DNA of 64,000 nt from Andreprevotia sp. IGB-42. Lineage in GTDB: Bacteria; Pseudomonadota; Gammaproteobacteria; Burkholderiales; Chitinibacteraceae. The DNA lies in NCBI RefSeq assembly GCF_009848685.1, contig NZ_WXTX01000007.1, forward strand, positions 177,439 through 241,438. The letters run 5' to 3'. This document shows, piece after piece, positions 39,059 to 48,771 of the stretch. The notes under the pieces were generated by a model. It was not told where the DNA came from and did not search any database. It saw only the letters and a list, made by a program, of their open reading frames with translations. The translations under genes were made by a program, and so were the position numbers. Position 1 is the first letter of the stretch. Each line of letters begins with the position of its first letter.

Positions 39059-42000
39059 ATGAACAGCACAACAGCATCGACAGCAGAAGGCTATCCATTC
39101 CTGCACGGCGGCGGGCAGCTGGGTGAAATCATTGCCCGTTTCAATTGGGCCGCCACTTCGCTGGGCGATATCGCCCATTGGCCGCAAAGCCTCAAAACCA
39201 CCGTTGCGCTGATCCTGCGTTCGCCGGTTCCTATCGTCACCCTGTGGGGCGAGGACGGCGTGATGATCTACAACGATGCCTATTCGGTATTTGCCGCCGG
39301 CCGCCACCCGCAGGCGCTGGGCGCAAATGTGCGCGAGGGCTGGCCGGAAGTGGCCGATTTCAACGACCATGTGATGAAGGTGGGCCTGGCAGGCGACACC
39401 CTTGCCTATGTGGATCAGGAGCTGACCCTGCACCGTTCCGGCAAACCGGAACAGGTGTGGATGAACCTGGATTATTCGCCATTGCTGGATGAGGCGGGCA
39501 AGCCTGCCGGCGTGATGGCCATCGTGGTCGAGACCACCGCCAAGGTGCGGGCAGAGCGCTGGCTCAGTGGCGAGCGTGATCGGCTCAGCGCCATGTTCGA
39601 GCAGGCGCCTGGCTTCATGGCCATGCTGACCGGGCCGGATCATGTGTTCACCCTGGTCAACGATGCTTATGCACGGCTGGTCGGACACCGTGAGGTACTG
39701 GGCAAGCCGGTAGGCACCGCATTGCCGGAGGCATTCGAGCAAGGTTTTGTCGGCCTGCTGGATCAGTTGTATGCCAGTGGCGAAACGTATTCCGGCACGT
39801 CCGTAGCGTTCTGGTTGCAGATGCAGGCAACGTCTGCACCTCAGCAGCGTTTCCTGGATTTTGTCTATCAACCGCTGAAGGACGAGCATGGCAATGTGTT
39901 CGGTATCTTCGTGCAAGGCTCGGATGTGACAGACCGTGTGCTGGCCGAGCAATCCGTGCAGCAGAGCGAACTCACTTTCCGCACCTTGGCGCAAGGGCTG
40001 CCCAGCCAGATCTGGGCGGCGCCGGCCAGTGGCGTGCTCGATTGGTTCAATGATCGCATCTACGAATACGCCGGCGCAGCCGAAGGCGATCTGGATGACG
40101 GCCAGTGGGCGCGGATCGTGCACCCGGATGATCTGCCCGCGGTGCAGCAAAGCTGGGCCGCCGCAGTGGCATCCGGCATTACCTATGAATCTGAATTCCG
40201 CGTGCGCCGGGCGGATGGCGCCTATCGCTGGCACCTGGTGCGCGCATTGCCGGTACGTGATGATGCCGATACCGTCGTGCGCTGGCTGGGCACCAATACC
40301 GATATCGAAGACCAGAAAGCCGCCGCGGATGCGCTGCTGGAACTGAACGCCACGCTGGAGCAAGCGGTGGCGCAACGTACTGCCGAACGTGATCGCATGT
40401 GGTTGCTGGCCACCGATACCATGCTGGTGGCCGATAGCCATGGCCTGCTGCTGACGGTGAACCCGGCCTTCACGCGCCTGCTGCAATGGACCGAGGCCGA
40501 GATAGCCGGCACGCCGTTCCTGTCGCTGGTGCACCCGGATGACCTGATGGATGCATCGGCAGAGGTCGCGTTGCTGCGCCAGGGGCAACAGACCTTCAAG
40601 CTGGAGAACCGCTTCCGCTGCAAGGATGGCAGCTACAAGATCCTGTCGTGGACGGCAGGGCTGGATGACGGTGCCATCTACGCGGTGGGCCGCGATATCA
40701 CCGCAGAGCGCGAAGCCGCGCAGGCGATACGGCGTACCGAGCTGGCGCTGCAGCAATCGCAGAAGATGGAAACCATCGGCAAGCTCACCGGCGGCGTGGC
40801 GCATGATTTCAACAATCTGTTGCAGGTGATTTCCGGCAACCTGCAACTGCTGGCGCGCGAAGTACGCGGTAATCCCAAGGCCGAGCGCAGGCTGGATAAC
40901 GCCATGGCCGGCGTATCGCGCGGGGCCAAGCTGGCCAGCTACCTGCTGGCGTTCGGGCGCCGCCAGGCGCTGGAACCCAAGGTAGTGAAAATCAGCCGTT
41001 TCATCACCGAGATGGAAGACATGCTGCACCGCAGCCTGGGTGAGGAAATCGAAATCGAACTGGCGATTTCCGGCGGGCTGTGGAATACCTTCGTCGATAC
41101 CACGCAAGTGGAAAACGCCGTGCTCAACCTGTGCATCAACGCGCGGGATGCGATGGATGGTGCCGGCAAACTCACCATCGAAGTGGGCAATGCTTTTCTG
41201 GATGAAGCCTACGCGCGCAGCCAGACCGAGGTGACGCCAGGCCAGTACGTGATGATCGCCGTCAGCGATACCGGCAGCGGCATGACGCCGGACGTGCTGC
41301 ATCAGGCATTCGAGCCATTTTTCTCAACCAAACCCGAAGGCAAGGGCACCGGGTTGGGGTTGTCCATGGTGTTCGGCTTCGTCAAGCAATCGGGCGGACA
41401 CGTCAAGATATACAGCGAAGTGGACCATGGCACCACGGTCAAACTCTACCTGCCGCGTTCGTTCGAGACCGAGGATATGCCCGGTCAGCTTGGCAGCCAG
41501 GCCGTGGAAGGCGGTACCGAAACCGTCCTGGTGGCCGAGGATGACGAGGGGGTGCGCGGCACCGTGGTGGAAATGCTGACCGAGCTGGGCTACCGCGTGC
41601 TGAAAGCCAGTGATGCCGCCAGCGCGCTGACGGTGATCGATAGCGGCATTCCCATCGACTTGCTGTTTACCGACGTGGTGATGCCCGGTCCGTTGCGCAG
41701 CCCCGATCTGGCGCGCAAGGCGCGTGAGCGCGTACCCAATATCGCGGTTCTGTTCACGTCCGGTTACACCGAGAACGCCATTGTGCATGGCGGTCGGCTG
41801 GATGCGGGCGTGGAGTTGTTGGGCAAACCGTATACGCGCGAAGCGCTGGCCCGCAAGGTGCGCCACGTGCTGGCCAATCGCCAGCAACGCCAGCAGGTAC
41901 TGGCGCGCCCGGAACCCTTGTTGCACGCGGGCGTGCTGCAGACGCCGCAATGCTTCCGCATCCTGCTGGTGGAAGACGAAGAGGATATTCGCGTGAATAC

Positions 42001-42298
42001 CGCCGAGCTGCTCGAATATCTGGGGCAGCAGGTGACTGCCGCGCGGGATGCCGAGCAGGCACTGGCCGTGCTCAAGGCCAGTCCGGTGGACGTATTGATC
42101 ACCGATATCTCGCTCCCCGGCATTTCCGGTGAGGCACTGGCCGCGCAGGCACGTGCGCTGTTGCCACAGATCAGCGTGGTGTTTGCATCCGGCCAGCATC
42201 ATGACACTACGCTGGAAGGCGCAATGCAGCTGCGCAAACCCTACGATACCGCGTCCATTTCCTCGGTATTGCAGGTGCTTGGCAACAAGCCCGCGTAG
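39059..42298 (+). CDS. Hybrid sensor histidine kinase with two receiver domains
   Basis: The 1079-residue cytoplasmic protein has no membrane segment. Four PAS-like regions occupy about residues 30-165, 175-300, 310-425 and 440-560. The HisKA domain has the phosphorylatable His near residue 582 (GGVAHDFNNLLQ) and the HATPase domain covers about 690-800 (NLCINARDAMD, SDTGSGM, GTGLGLSM). Two receivers follow: residues 820-945 with Asp near 871 (FTDVVMPG) and 965-1078 with Asp near 1016 (ITDISLPG). An upstream TTG frame (39026) was rejected. No response regulator gene is adjacent, so output partners are unknown. Confidence 0.9.
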   Translation: MNSTTASTAEGYPFLHGGGQLGEIIARFNWAATSLGDIAHWPQSLKTTVALILRSPVPIVTLWGEDGVMIYNDAYSVFAAGRHPQALGANVREGWPEVADFNDHVMKVGLAGDTLAYVDQELTLHRSGKPEQVWMNLDYSPLLDEAGKPAGVMAIVVETTAKVRAERWLSGERDRLSAMFEQAPGFMAMLTGPDHVFTLVNDAYARLVGHREVLGKPVGTALPEAFEQGFVGLLDQLYASGETYSGTSVAFWLQMQATSAPQQRFLDFVYQPLKDEHGNVFGIFVQGSDVTDRVLAEQSVQQSELTFRTLAQGLPSQIWAAPASGVLDWFNDRIYEYAGAAEGDLDDGQWARIVHPDDLPAVQQSWAAAVASGITYESEFRVRRADGAYRWHLVRALPVRDDADTVVRWLGTNTDIEDQKAAADALLELNATLEQAVAQRTAERDRMWLLATDTMLVADSHGLLLTVNPAFTRLLQWTEAEIAGTPFLSLVHPDDLMDASAEVALLRQGQQTFKLENRFRCKDGSYKILSWTAGLDDGAIYAVGRDITAEREAAQAIRRTELALQQSQKMETIGKLTGGVAHDFNNLLQVISGNLQLLAREVRGNPKAERRLDNAMAGVSRGAKLASYLLAFGRRQALEPKVVKISRFITEMEDMLHRSLGEEIEIELAISGGLWNTFVDTTQVENAVLNLCINARDAMDGAGKLTIEVGNAFLDEAYARSQTEVTPGQYVMIAVSDTGSGMTPDVLHQAFEPFFSTKPEGKGTGLGLSMVFGFVKQSGGHVKIYSEVDHGTTVKLYLPRSFETEDMPGQLGSQAVEGGTETVLVAEDDEGVRGTVVEMLTELGYRVLKASDAASALTVIDSGIPIDLLFTDVVMPGPLRSPDLARKARERVPNIAVLFTSGYTENAIVHGGRLDAGVELLGKPYTREALARKVRHVLANRQQRQQVLARPEPLLHAGVLQTPQCFRILLVEDEEDIRVNTAELLEYLGQQVTAARDAEQALAVLKASPVDVLITDISLPGISGEALAAQARALLPQISVVFASGQHHDTTLEGAMQLRKPYDTASISSVLQVLGNKPA

Positions 42299-42549
42299 CG
42301 GGTGGCGCGGAGCGGTTTAGCCAGGTTGGCCATCGCTCCCGCCGCGGAAAGTGCCATTGCCGATGTTGCGTGGCCATTGCGTGCGCCAATGCGTATGCGC
42401 GAGATGGCATCGTTTCCGGAATGAGAACCGCCAATCGCGCATGGCATGGCTAAACTGGAACGCCAGGCTGGCGATGCCTTCAATCGCGCCCGGCGCGCGT
42501 GGCGTTGCCCATGCCAGCCTGTTTTGAAGCACATCCTGCAAGGCCTGCA

Positions 42550-43530
42550 ATGACCAGACTGTTTACGCTGCTGTGCATCCTGTTTGCCGCCGTTCATGCC
42601 CGGGCGGACGCGCTCAGGCAGTTTGATTTCGAGCCCGATCCGCAAGCGCAAGGCAATGGCAGCCGGAAGCCGGTATGCGGCTTTCCCGGCCTGAAGTTGC
42701 CTGCCGATTTTGCCGTATTTGCCGCCGGCAGCTATGGCGGTCGCCCGCTGGCCTACCAGATCGATCAAAGCGGCCATGAAGCCACGCAGATCGATGTCGC
42801 CGTCAACAACCCCGGCAAACCGGTGGTGCTGATGCTGGGTGCATATGAACCCACGGTGTGGCATATCGGCTGGTCCGGCAGAACCAATATCGTGGCGGTG
42901 CTGGTCAGCGGTTATCACCGCCAGGTGGTCGCCGGGCTGGAAAAGAGGGTGCCGGTGCTGAACAGCAGCTACGACAACCACGGCCCCTGTGGCTATTTCT
43001 ATGTGAGCACCGATCATCTGGAGCCGCTGAACCCCATGGCCAAGCGCGTATTCGGCCGCGCGGTGGACATGGTGTACCCGGCCAGCAAGGGCAAGGTGGT
43101 GGTGGGCGAGCCACTGCAGCCCGGCACCGCGCTGCTGACCTCGGCGGAGGCCACGCCTGAATCCTTCAAGGACAAGAACGCACCGCTGGCCGGCCAGCAA
43201 GGCGTGGAAGAGGCGATCCGCAACGGGCAATTGCGCCAGGCCACCCTGGCCGATGCCGATGCATGGGTGGCCGCAGTGCAGAAAAATACCCCGAAACGCG
43301 ATATTCCGCCGGTGGCGGGCGAGGGCGTGCCCAAGCCCCTGCGGCCAGCCACCGAGCGCGCCTACGTGGTGCTGAAGCCGTTCACCTACCCGGCGGGGCT
43401 GTATGGCGCGAATTCGGTCACGTTCTTCATCCTGAAAGGTGTGCCGCTACCCGGCGGCAATCCGGGGCATTCGATGGTGTATGACTTCAATACCGCCCGA
43501 TGTGTGGGGGCGTTGTGCGAACGCCGCTAG
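42550..43530 (+). CDS. Secreted protein of unknown function
   Basis: The 326-residue product has a signal peptide (MTRLFTLLCILFAAVHARA, likely cleavage after RADA or HARA). The mature part is cysteine-poor, with one CGF, one GPCG and a C-terminal CVGALC pair. Segments such as VVLMLGAYEPTVWHIGW and GRTNIVAVLVSGYHRQ suggest a folded beta-rich domain. I do not recognise the family. It lies alone between the hybrid kinase and a LysR gene. The ATG at 42550 was chosen because it opens the signal peptide. Confidence 0.7.
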   Translation: MTRLFTLLCILFAAVHARADALRQFDFEPDPQAQGNGSRKPVCGFPGLKLPADFAVFAAGSYGGRPLAYQIDQSGHEATQIDVAVNNPGKPVVLMLGAYEPTVWHIGWSGRTNIVAVLVSGYHRQVVAGLEKRVPVLNSSYDNHGPCGYFYVSTDHLEPLNPMAKRVFGRAVDMVYPASKGKVVVGEPLQPGTALLTSAEATPESFKDKNAPLAGQQGVEEAIRNGQLRQATLADADAWVAAVQKNTPKRDIPPVAGEGVPKPLRPATERAYVVLKPFTYPAGLYGANSVTFFILKGVPLPGGNPGHSMVYDFNTARCVGALCERR

Positions 43531-43584
43531 CAATGGATTGCCGGGACGACGGGTTGCGCAGGCCAAGGCAGCCGGCGCAGATGA

Positions 43585-44475
43585 TCAAGCCGCCCCCAGC
43601 TGCACTTCCTGCCTGATCCACGCCACGAACGCGCGTACCCGGTTGGGCAGCAGGCCGGCGTGCGGGTACACCAGGTTGATCGGTTGCGGCGGCAGTGCAT
43701 ACGGCTGCAGCACTTCCTGCAGCCGGCCGGCGGCAAGGTGTGGCGCAATCTGGTAAGACAGGAACTGCCCCAGCCCCAGGCCCGCCAGGCAGGCGTCCAC
43801 TGCCGGCTGGCCGTGGTTGCATTCCAGGCTGCCGGATATCACCACGCGCCGCTCGCGGCCGCGGTCGGCAAACAGCCAGCCGTTGCGCCCGTTGCCGAAG
43901 AAGCGGATGCAGTTGGCGCGGGCCAGATCATCCAGCTGCTGCGGCGCGCCATGCCGCGCCAGCCAATCCGGGCTGGCCACCACCACGCGCCGTACCTCGC
44001 CCAGTTGCTGCGCCACCAGGCCGGAATCATCCAGCGTGCCGATGCGGATGCCCACGTCGATGCCTTCCTCCAGCAGGTTCACCACCCGGTCCAGCAACAC
44101 CAGCCGGCAACTTACCTTGGGGTGGGCCTGCAGAAAGCGCGTGACGGCCGGGGCGATATACATTTGCCCGAACAGCACCGATGCCGTTACCGCCAGCTTG
44201 CCGCTGACTTCGCTGCGCTGGTCTTGCAGCCCGCGCTCCGCATCGTCCACCGCACTGAGGATATCGCGGCAGCGCGCCAGGTAGGCACGGCCTTCTTCAG
44301 TGAGTGAATGCCGTCGCGTGGTGCGGTTGAGCAAGCGCACACCCAGCGCCTCCTCCAGTGCCGCCAGCGTGCGCACCGTGGCCGGCAGCGATGAACCGAG
44401 CGCGCGCGCCGCGCCAGTCAGGCTACCTTGCTCGACGATGGCGACAAAGGTTTGCATCGCACGCAGCTTGTCCAT
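43585..44475 (-). CDS. LysR-family transcriptional regulator
   Basis: The 296-residue protein has a typical N-terminal winged helix (TFVAIVEQGSLTGAARALGSSLPATVRTLAALEEAL) and a C-terminal substrate-binding domain of the DHCR/PA0477-like CrgA branch (VSGKLAVTASVLFGQMYIAP). It is divergent from a glutathione S-transferase gene with 133 bp between them, the usual LysR-target arrangement. The effector is unknown. Confidence 0.9.
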   Translation of the reverse strand: MDKLRAMQTFVAIVEQGSLTGAARALGSSLPATVRTLAALEEALGVRLLNRTTRRHSLTEEGRAYLARCRDILSAVDDAERGLQDQRSEVSGKLAVTASVLFGQMYIAPAVTRFLQAHPKVSCRLVLLDRVVNLLEEGIDVGIRIGTLDDSGLVAQQLGEVRRVVVASPDWLARHGAPQQLDDLARANCIRFFGNGRNGWLFADRGRERRVVISGSLECNHGQPAVDACLAGLGLGQFLSYQIAPHLAAGRLQEVLQPYALPPQPINLVYPHAGLLPNRVRAFVAWIRQEVQLGAA

Positions 44476-44521
44476 GGCGCTCAGGGTGGGTTGGATGGCT
44501 GGATGATTGATCCGTAAAGTG

Positions 44522-44534
44522 GATTAGTCAAATC
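44522..44534. promoter_or_regulatory. Candidate LysR operator
   Basis: GATT-AGTCA-AATC is a short inverted repeat with the T-N-A symmetry of LysR sites, in the 133-bp gap between the divergent LysR and GST genes. It is supported only by position and symmetry. Confidence 0.4.
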
Positions 44535-44608
44535 AATATCTGCCCATTTATCCGCTGCGCGGCTGGCCTTATGATCGCTGCATTCCCCCTCATGCCAAGG
44601 AAAGCACC

Positions 44609-45244
44609 ATGACCGCCCAGCCTGCCCAAGCCATCCGTCTGCACCGCTTCCATCTATCCGGCCACAGTCACCGTGTGGAGCTGCTGCTGAGCCTGCTTGG
44701 CCTGCCGTATGAGCTGGTGGATGTGGACCTGACCCGGGGCGCGCACAAGACGCCCGCCTTCCTGCAACTGAACCCTTTTGGCCAGGTGCCGGTGCTGGAC
44801 GATAACGGCACCATCCTGGCTGATTCCAATGCCATCCTGGTTTACCTGGCGTTGCGCTACGGCAATGGCCAGTGGCTGCCGGCAGATGCGGTGGGTGCCG
44901 CGCAGGTGCAGCGCTGGTTCTCTGCCGCCGCTGGCCCCATTGCGCATGCGGTGGGTGCCGCCCGCCGGATCACGGTATTTGGTGCCAAGCTGGATGCTGA
45001 AAAGCTGATCGCCAGCAGCCATGCATTGCTGCAGGTGATGGAAGCCGAGCTGGCGCAGCAGCCGTGGCTGGCTGGCAGCAGCATCACGCTGGCCGATATT
45101 GCCTGCTACAGCTACGTGGCCCACGCGCCGGAAGGCAATGTATCGCTGGCGGATTACCCGCAACTGCGCGCATGGCTGGCACGTATCGAAGCGCTGCCGG
45201 GTTTCGTGCCCATGGCACGCAGTGCCGCCGGCCTGTTTGCCTGA
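44609..45244 (+). CDS. Glutathione S-transferase family protein
   Basis: The 211-residue cytoplasmic protein has an N-terminal thioredoxin-like domain ([42 protein letters not shown] with the cis-proline, [10 protein letters not shown]) and a C-terminal helical domain ([13 protein letters not shown]). It conjugates glutathione to electrophiles or reduces them. It is divergent from a LysR gene and 29 bp upstream of a multidomain flavin/iron-sulfur oxidoreductase, suggesting a small detoxification operon. Confidence 0.9.
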   Translation: MTAQPAQAIRLHRFHLSGHSHRVELLLSLLGLPYELVDVDLTRGAHKTPAFLQLNPFGQVPVLDDNGTILADSNAILVYLALRYGNGQWLPADAVGAAQVQRWFSAAAGPIAHAVGAARRITVFGAKLDAEKLIASSHALLQVMEAELAQQPWLAGSSITLADIACYSYVAHAPEGNVSLADYPQLRAWLARIEALPGFVPMARSAAGLFA

Positions 45245-45273
45245 GCCGGGCTGGTGCGGGCGAGGCAGGCGCC

Positions 45274-47343
45274 ATGGCACATCCACCCGGCTGGGCCGGC
45301 CAGGCCTCCCCGTTCCACGCTGGCGAGCAGGCGGTGCAGCAGCGCGTGGGCGTGCGCGACAAGGTAGAGGCGCAAGGCCGGCAGGGCATCCGTGATTACC
45401 TGCCGGAGCAGCACCGCCAGTTCTACCCGCAACTGCCCTTCATCGTGCTGGGTGCGCTGGATGCGCAGCAGCAACCGTGGGCAACGCTGCTGATGGGCGC
45501 GCCCGGCTTCATGCAGTCGCCAGATCCCTACACGCTGCAGATCGATGCGCAGCCGGTTGCGGATGATCCGCTGGCCAGCGCGCTGCAGCCCGGCGCGGAA
45601 GTCGGCCTGCTTGGCATCGAGCTGCAAACACGCCGCCGCAACCGCATGAATGGTCGCCTGGTCAGTAGTGATGGGGAAGGGGGGCTGCGCGTGGCGGTGG
45701 CGCAAAGCTTCGGCAACTGTCCGCAATACATCCAGCAGCGTGATTACAGCGTGGTGGCGCTGCCGGCGGTGCTGCCCGCGCCAGAGCACCTTGCGCAGCT
45801 CGATGAGGCGGCCATCGCGCAGATCAGCAATGCCGATACCTTTTTCATTGCCACCGCCGCCATGGCGCCAGCGGGCGAGGCCGGGACGGCACCGCAGTAC
45901 GGCGCAGATGTATCACACCGTGGTGGCAAGCCCGGCTTTGTGCGCGTGGACGATACCGGCACGCTCACCTGGCCGGATTTCCTCGGCAATTTCCACTTCA
46001 ATACCTTGGGCAACCTGCAGCTCAACCCGCGGGCGGGGCTGGTGTTTCCGGATTTTGCCACTGGCGATCTGCTCTACCTGGCAGGCCGTGGCGAGGTGAT
46101 CTGGGATGGCCCGGCGCTGCAGGCGTTTGCAGGCGCAGAGCGGCTGGTGCGTTTCCACGTCACCCAGGTACTGCGGCTGCGCCAGCGCATGCCGTTGCGC
46201 TGGGCGTTGCAACAGGTATCGCCGGTGCTGACCGCCACCGGTGACTGGCAAAGCGTGCGCCGCGCGCTGGATGTGCAGCCACTGGCCGATCAGTTCCGCC
46301 CGCTGCAACTGGTAAAGCGCGAGCAGGAAAGCGTACAGATCACCTCTTTCTACCTGCAACCTGCCGATGGCTTGCCGCTGGCGCCGTATCAACCCGGCCA
46401 GTTTTTGCCCATCCGCGTAGACCTGCCCGGCACGGGGGCGCTGCTGCGCACCTACACGCTATCGCAAGCGGCGGATGGCAACAGCTACCGCATCTCGGTA
46501 AAGCGTGAAGGCAAGGTTTCCACCTGGCTGCATGATCAACTGCAAGTGGGTAGCATGCTGGCTGCGCAAGCGCCACGCGGTGCTTTCGTGCTTGATACCC
46601 AGCCATCCCGCCCGGTGGTGTTGATCAGCGGCGGCGTGGGCATCACCCCCATGCTGGCAATGCTGGATGCACTGGCCCCCGTCAGCGGCCCGCACGCCCG
46701 GCCGCGCGCGGTGTGGTTCATCCACGCTGCCCGCAACGGCCGCGAACACGCGTTCGGCCCCCAACTGCGCCAGCGCGCCGCACAGCACCCGGGCCTGCAA
46801 GTGCATGTGCGCTACTCACAGCCCGATGCCGCAGACCAGCCCGGCCACGATTACCACAGCAGCGGCCGCATCGATGCAGCGCTGCTGCGCCAGCTGTTGC
46901 CGCTGGATGATTACGACATCTACCTGTGCGGCCCGGATGCCTTCATGCGCCAGGTGTACTGGGTACTGCGCAGCCTGGGCGTGGCCCGCAGCCGCATCCG
47001 CTACGAGCAATTCGCCCAAGCCACCCCGCTGGAGCCGGATGCGGCCCCGCCCGCCTCAGTGGCAAATCCACCCGCCATCGCCCCTACCACGCCACAAACC
47101 GTCCACTTGCAGCGCAGCGGCCAGATCATCCACTGGCAGCCGGGCAGCACCTTGCTGGAAACACTGGAAGCCCATGGGCACCACCCGGCACACGGCTGCC
47201 GCGCCGGCCTATGCGGCAGCTGCAGCATGGCGATCACCCGTGGCGAAGTGGGCTACCCGCAGCCGCCGGCGCAACTGCCGGGGGCGGGCAGGGTGCTGGT
47301 TTGCTGTGCAGTGCCGCTGGGGGCGGTGGGGTTGGATTTTTAG
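45274..47343 (+). CDS. PNPOx-like / ferredoxin-reductase / 2Fe-2S ferredoxin fusion
   Basis: This 689-residue protein joins three redox modules. Residues 1-330 resemble an FMN-binding pyridoxamine-5'-phosphate-oxidase-like split barrel (GKPGFVRVDDTGTLTWPDFLGN). Residues 340-590 form a FAD/NAD(P) reductase (LLRTYTLS near 391, GGVGITPMLAML near 453, YLCGPDAFM). The C-terminus is a plant-type ferredoxin with Cys near 642, 647, 650 and a final Cys near 676 (CRAGLCGSC...VLVCC). Electrons likely pass NAD(P)H-FAD-2Fe-2S. The role of the PNPOx-like part is unknown. The start has GAGGC nearby; an in-frame longer frame overlaps the GST gene and was rejected. Confidence 0.85.
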   Translation: MAHPPGWAGQASPFHAGEQAVQQRVGVRDKVEAQGRQGIRDYLPEQHRQFYPQLPFIVLGALDAQQQPWATLLMGAPGFMQSPDPYTLQIDAQPVADDPLASALQPGAEVGLLGIELQTRRRNRMNGRLVSSDGEGGLRVAVAQSFGNCPQYIQQRDYSVVALPAVLPAPEHLAQLDEAAIAQISNADTFFIATAAMAPAGEAGTAPQYGADVSHRGGKPGFVRVDDTGTLTWPDFLGNFHFNTLGNLQLNPRAGLVFPDFATGDLLYLAGRGEVIWDGPALQAFAGAERLVRFHVTQVLRLRQRMPLRWALQQVSPVLTATGDWQSVRRALDVQPLADQFRPLQLVKREQESVQITSFYLQPADGLPLAPYQPGQFLPIRVDLPGTGALLRTYTLSQAADGNSYRISVKREGKVSTWLHDQLQVGSMLAAQAPRGAFVLDTQPSRPVVLISGGVGITPMLAMLDALAPVSGPHARPRAVWFIHAARNGREHAFGPQLRQRAAQHPGLQVHVRYSQPDAADQPGHDYHSSGRIDAALLRQLLPLDDYDIYLCGPDAFMRQVYWVLRSLGVARSRIRYEQFAQATPLEPDAAPPASVANPPAIAPTTPQTVHLQRSGQIIHWQPGSTLLETLEAHGHHPAHGCRAGLCGSCSMAITRGEVGYPQPPAQLPGAGRVLVCCAVPLGAVGLDF

Positions 47344-47571
47344 CCATGTATCCTATGAGGGGAACAATGGTCAGGTGGTCCGGCTACCGCAAGTTGGATA
47401 GTTGCAGCAATCATCCCATGATGAAAGCATGGTCAAATGAGCTTTCGCAAGTTAAGCTTTCTCCATCATTCAGGTAGCGATGGTAGCATTGGCTGCCCTA
47501 AGTCGAATGCGATATGACTGGAACACGATAGATGTTTATCCCATCCCATGAGAAAGCCCGCCTAAGATAAT

Positions 47572-48771
47572 ATGAAAATATCGATACCATCCACGATTAG
47601 CGAGATTGATCAGAGTTTAGGAAATCTGCCAGATAAAGGGGCGGTGGAAGTTAATATTGATCCATTTTTCAAATGGGAGGAAAGACAAAAAATTCCTCTT
47701 TATACTTCTTCTTTGATTCAGTGGATTCTGTCTGTTTGGCGGAGGGAGGAGACATTTTTCAGCGGGCTACACGTTACGGGAGGCGGATTTCTACAGCAGC
47801 TAAGCCAAACCGCCCCGGGACTGTTTTTATCTCTCTTGCCAAATGGGAAGGTGGATGGGGTAGACAGGAAGCAATCAGCTGATTTTAGGCGGCGTTATTT
47901 AGAGGCGCAACAAAATTGGCCTGATTTGGCATCATCTTTTTCAGAAATATTAATATGCGTGGACTCCCTCCCTAAACTCTTGCCGAAGCAATTGTATTTG
48001 TTGCCAGAAGAGCGCACGTTAATTGATTCGGAAGCATATGGCGAAATTTTCCGTGGGATTTTAAAAAGTCTTGGGGATGCCCATGATGCAAAATCAAAGC
48101 TGAGAGGTAGAGAAGATGCAATTTGTAGCATAATATTTGAATTGTTCAAAAATACGCATGACCATGCGAGGCATGGAATCGAAGGCGTTGAACTGGTTGA
48201 TTCAATTCGTGGGATATACACTGATTATTATCCGATAGAATATTTTGATTCTAAATATTTTCAGAAAGTCGCAGGCGAAGAGAGTACGCCGCTTTCGCGC
48301 TATATTGGATTAGTTGTTGGTGATCATATTCGTAAAGATGCATCCTCCGAGAAAAAAATATCTGGATTTCTTGAGATAACCATATTTGATTCAGGTCCTG
48401 GATTGGCTGCTAAACTTACAGGGAAGAGTATTGCGGATTTGACGTCAGAGCTCCAATATGAGGATGTTATAAAATGTTTTGGAAAAGGTTACTCTTCCAC
48501 GACGTCTGGAGCGCGCGGATTTGGATTATGGAAAGTTCTTAGCATGCTGCGTTCACTTAATGGTCTTATTCGGGTCCGTACTAATAAAGTGCACCTTTCT
48601 CGTGATTTCAGGGCCCTGCAGGGATTGGGAGTGGTTAGCCACGCTTTCGGAGAGAAAGTGCCAGACAATAGGTTGTATGATTGGACACGTGGTTTCCTCG
48701 CTCCTATTAGCGAATACCCCAGCATTGAGGGAACAAATATTTCCGTATTTATTCCGCTGGAGGGGCTATGA
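47572..48771 (+). CDS. GHKL (Hsp90/histidine-kinase-like) ATPase, AT-rich island
   Basis: The 399-residue protein has an unrecognised N-terminal part (residues 1-175) and a C-terminal GHKL ATPase domain: N-box IIFELFKNTHDHA at 187-199 with the Mg-binding Asn, G1 box FDSGPGL near 272-278, G2 box GARGFGLWKV near 313-322, and a final beta pair near 387-395. No HisKA domain, receiver or membrane segment is seen, so it is not a typical kinase. Base use is AT-rich, with AAA, AAT, TTT codons, unlike flanking genes, which suggests transfer. Its stop overlaps the next start (ATGA), so the two products probably work together. Confidence 0.75.
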   Translation: MKISIPSTISEIDQSLGNLPDKGAVEVNIDPFFKWEERQKIPLYTSSLIQWILSVWRREETFFSGLHVTGGGFLQQLSQTAPGLFLSLLPNGKVDGVDRKQSADFRRRYLEAQQNWPDLASSFSEILICVDSLPKLLPKQLYLLPEERTLIDSEAYGEIFRGILKSLGDAHDAKSKLRGREDAICSIIFELFKNTHDHARHGIEGVELVDSIRGIYTDYYPIEYFDSKYFQKVAGEESTPLSRYIGLVVGDHIRKDASSEKKISGFLEITIFDSGPGLAAKLTGKSIADLTSELQYEDVIKCFGKGYSSTTSGARGFGLWKVLSMLRSLNGLIRVRTNKVHLSRDFRALQGLGVVSHAFGEKVPDNRLYDWTRGFLAPISEYPSIEGTNISVFIPLEGL

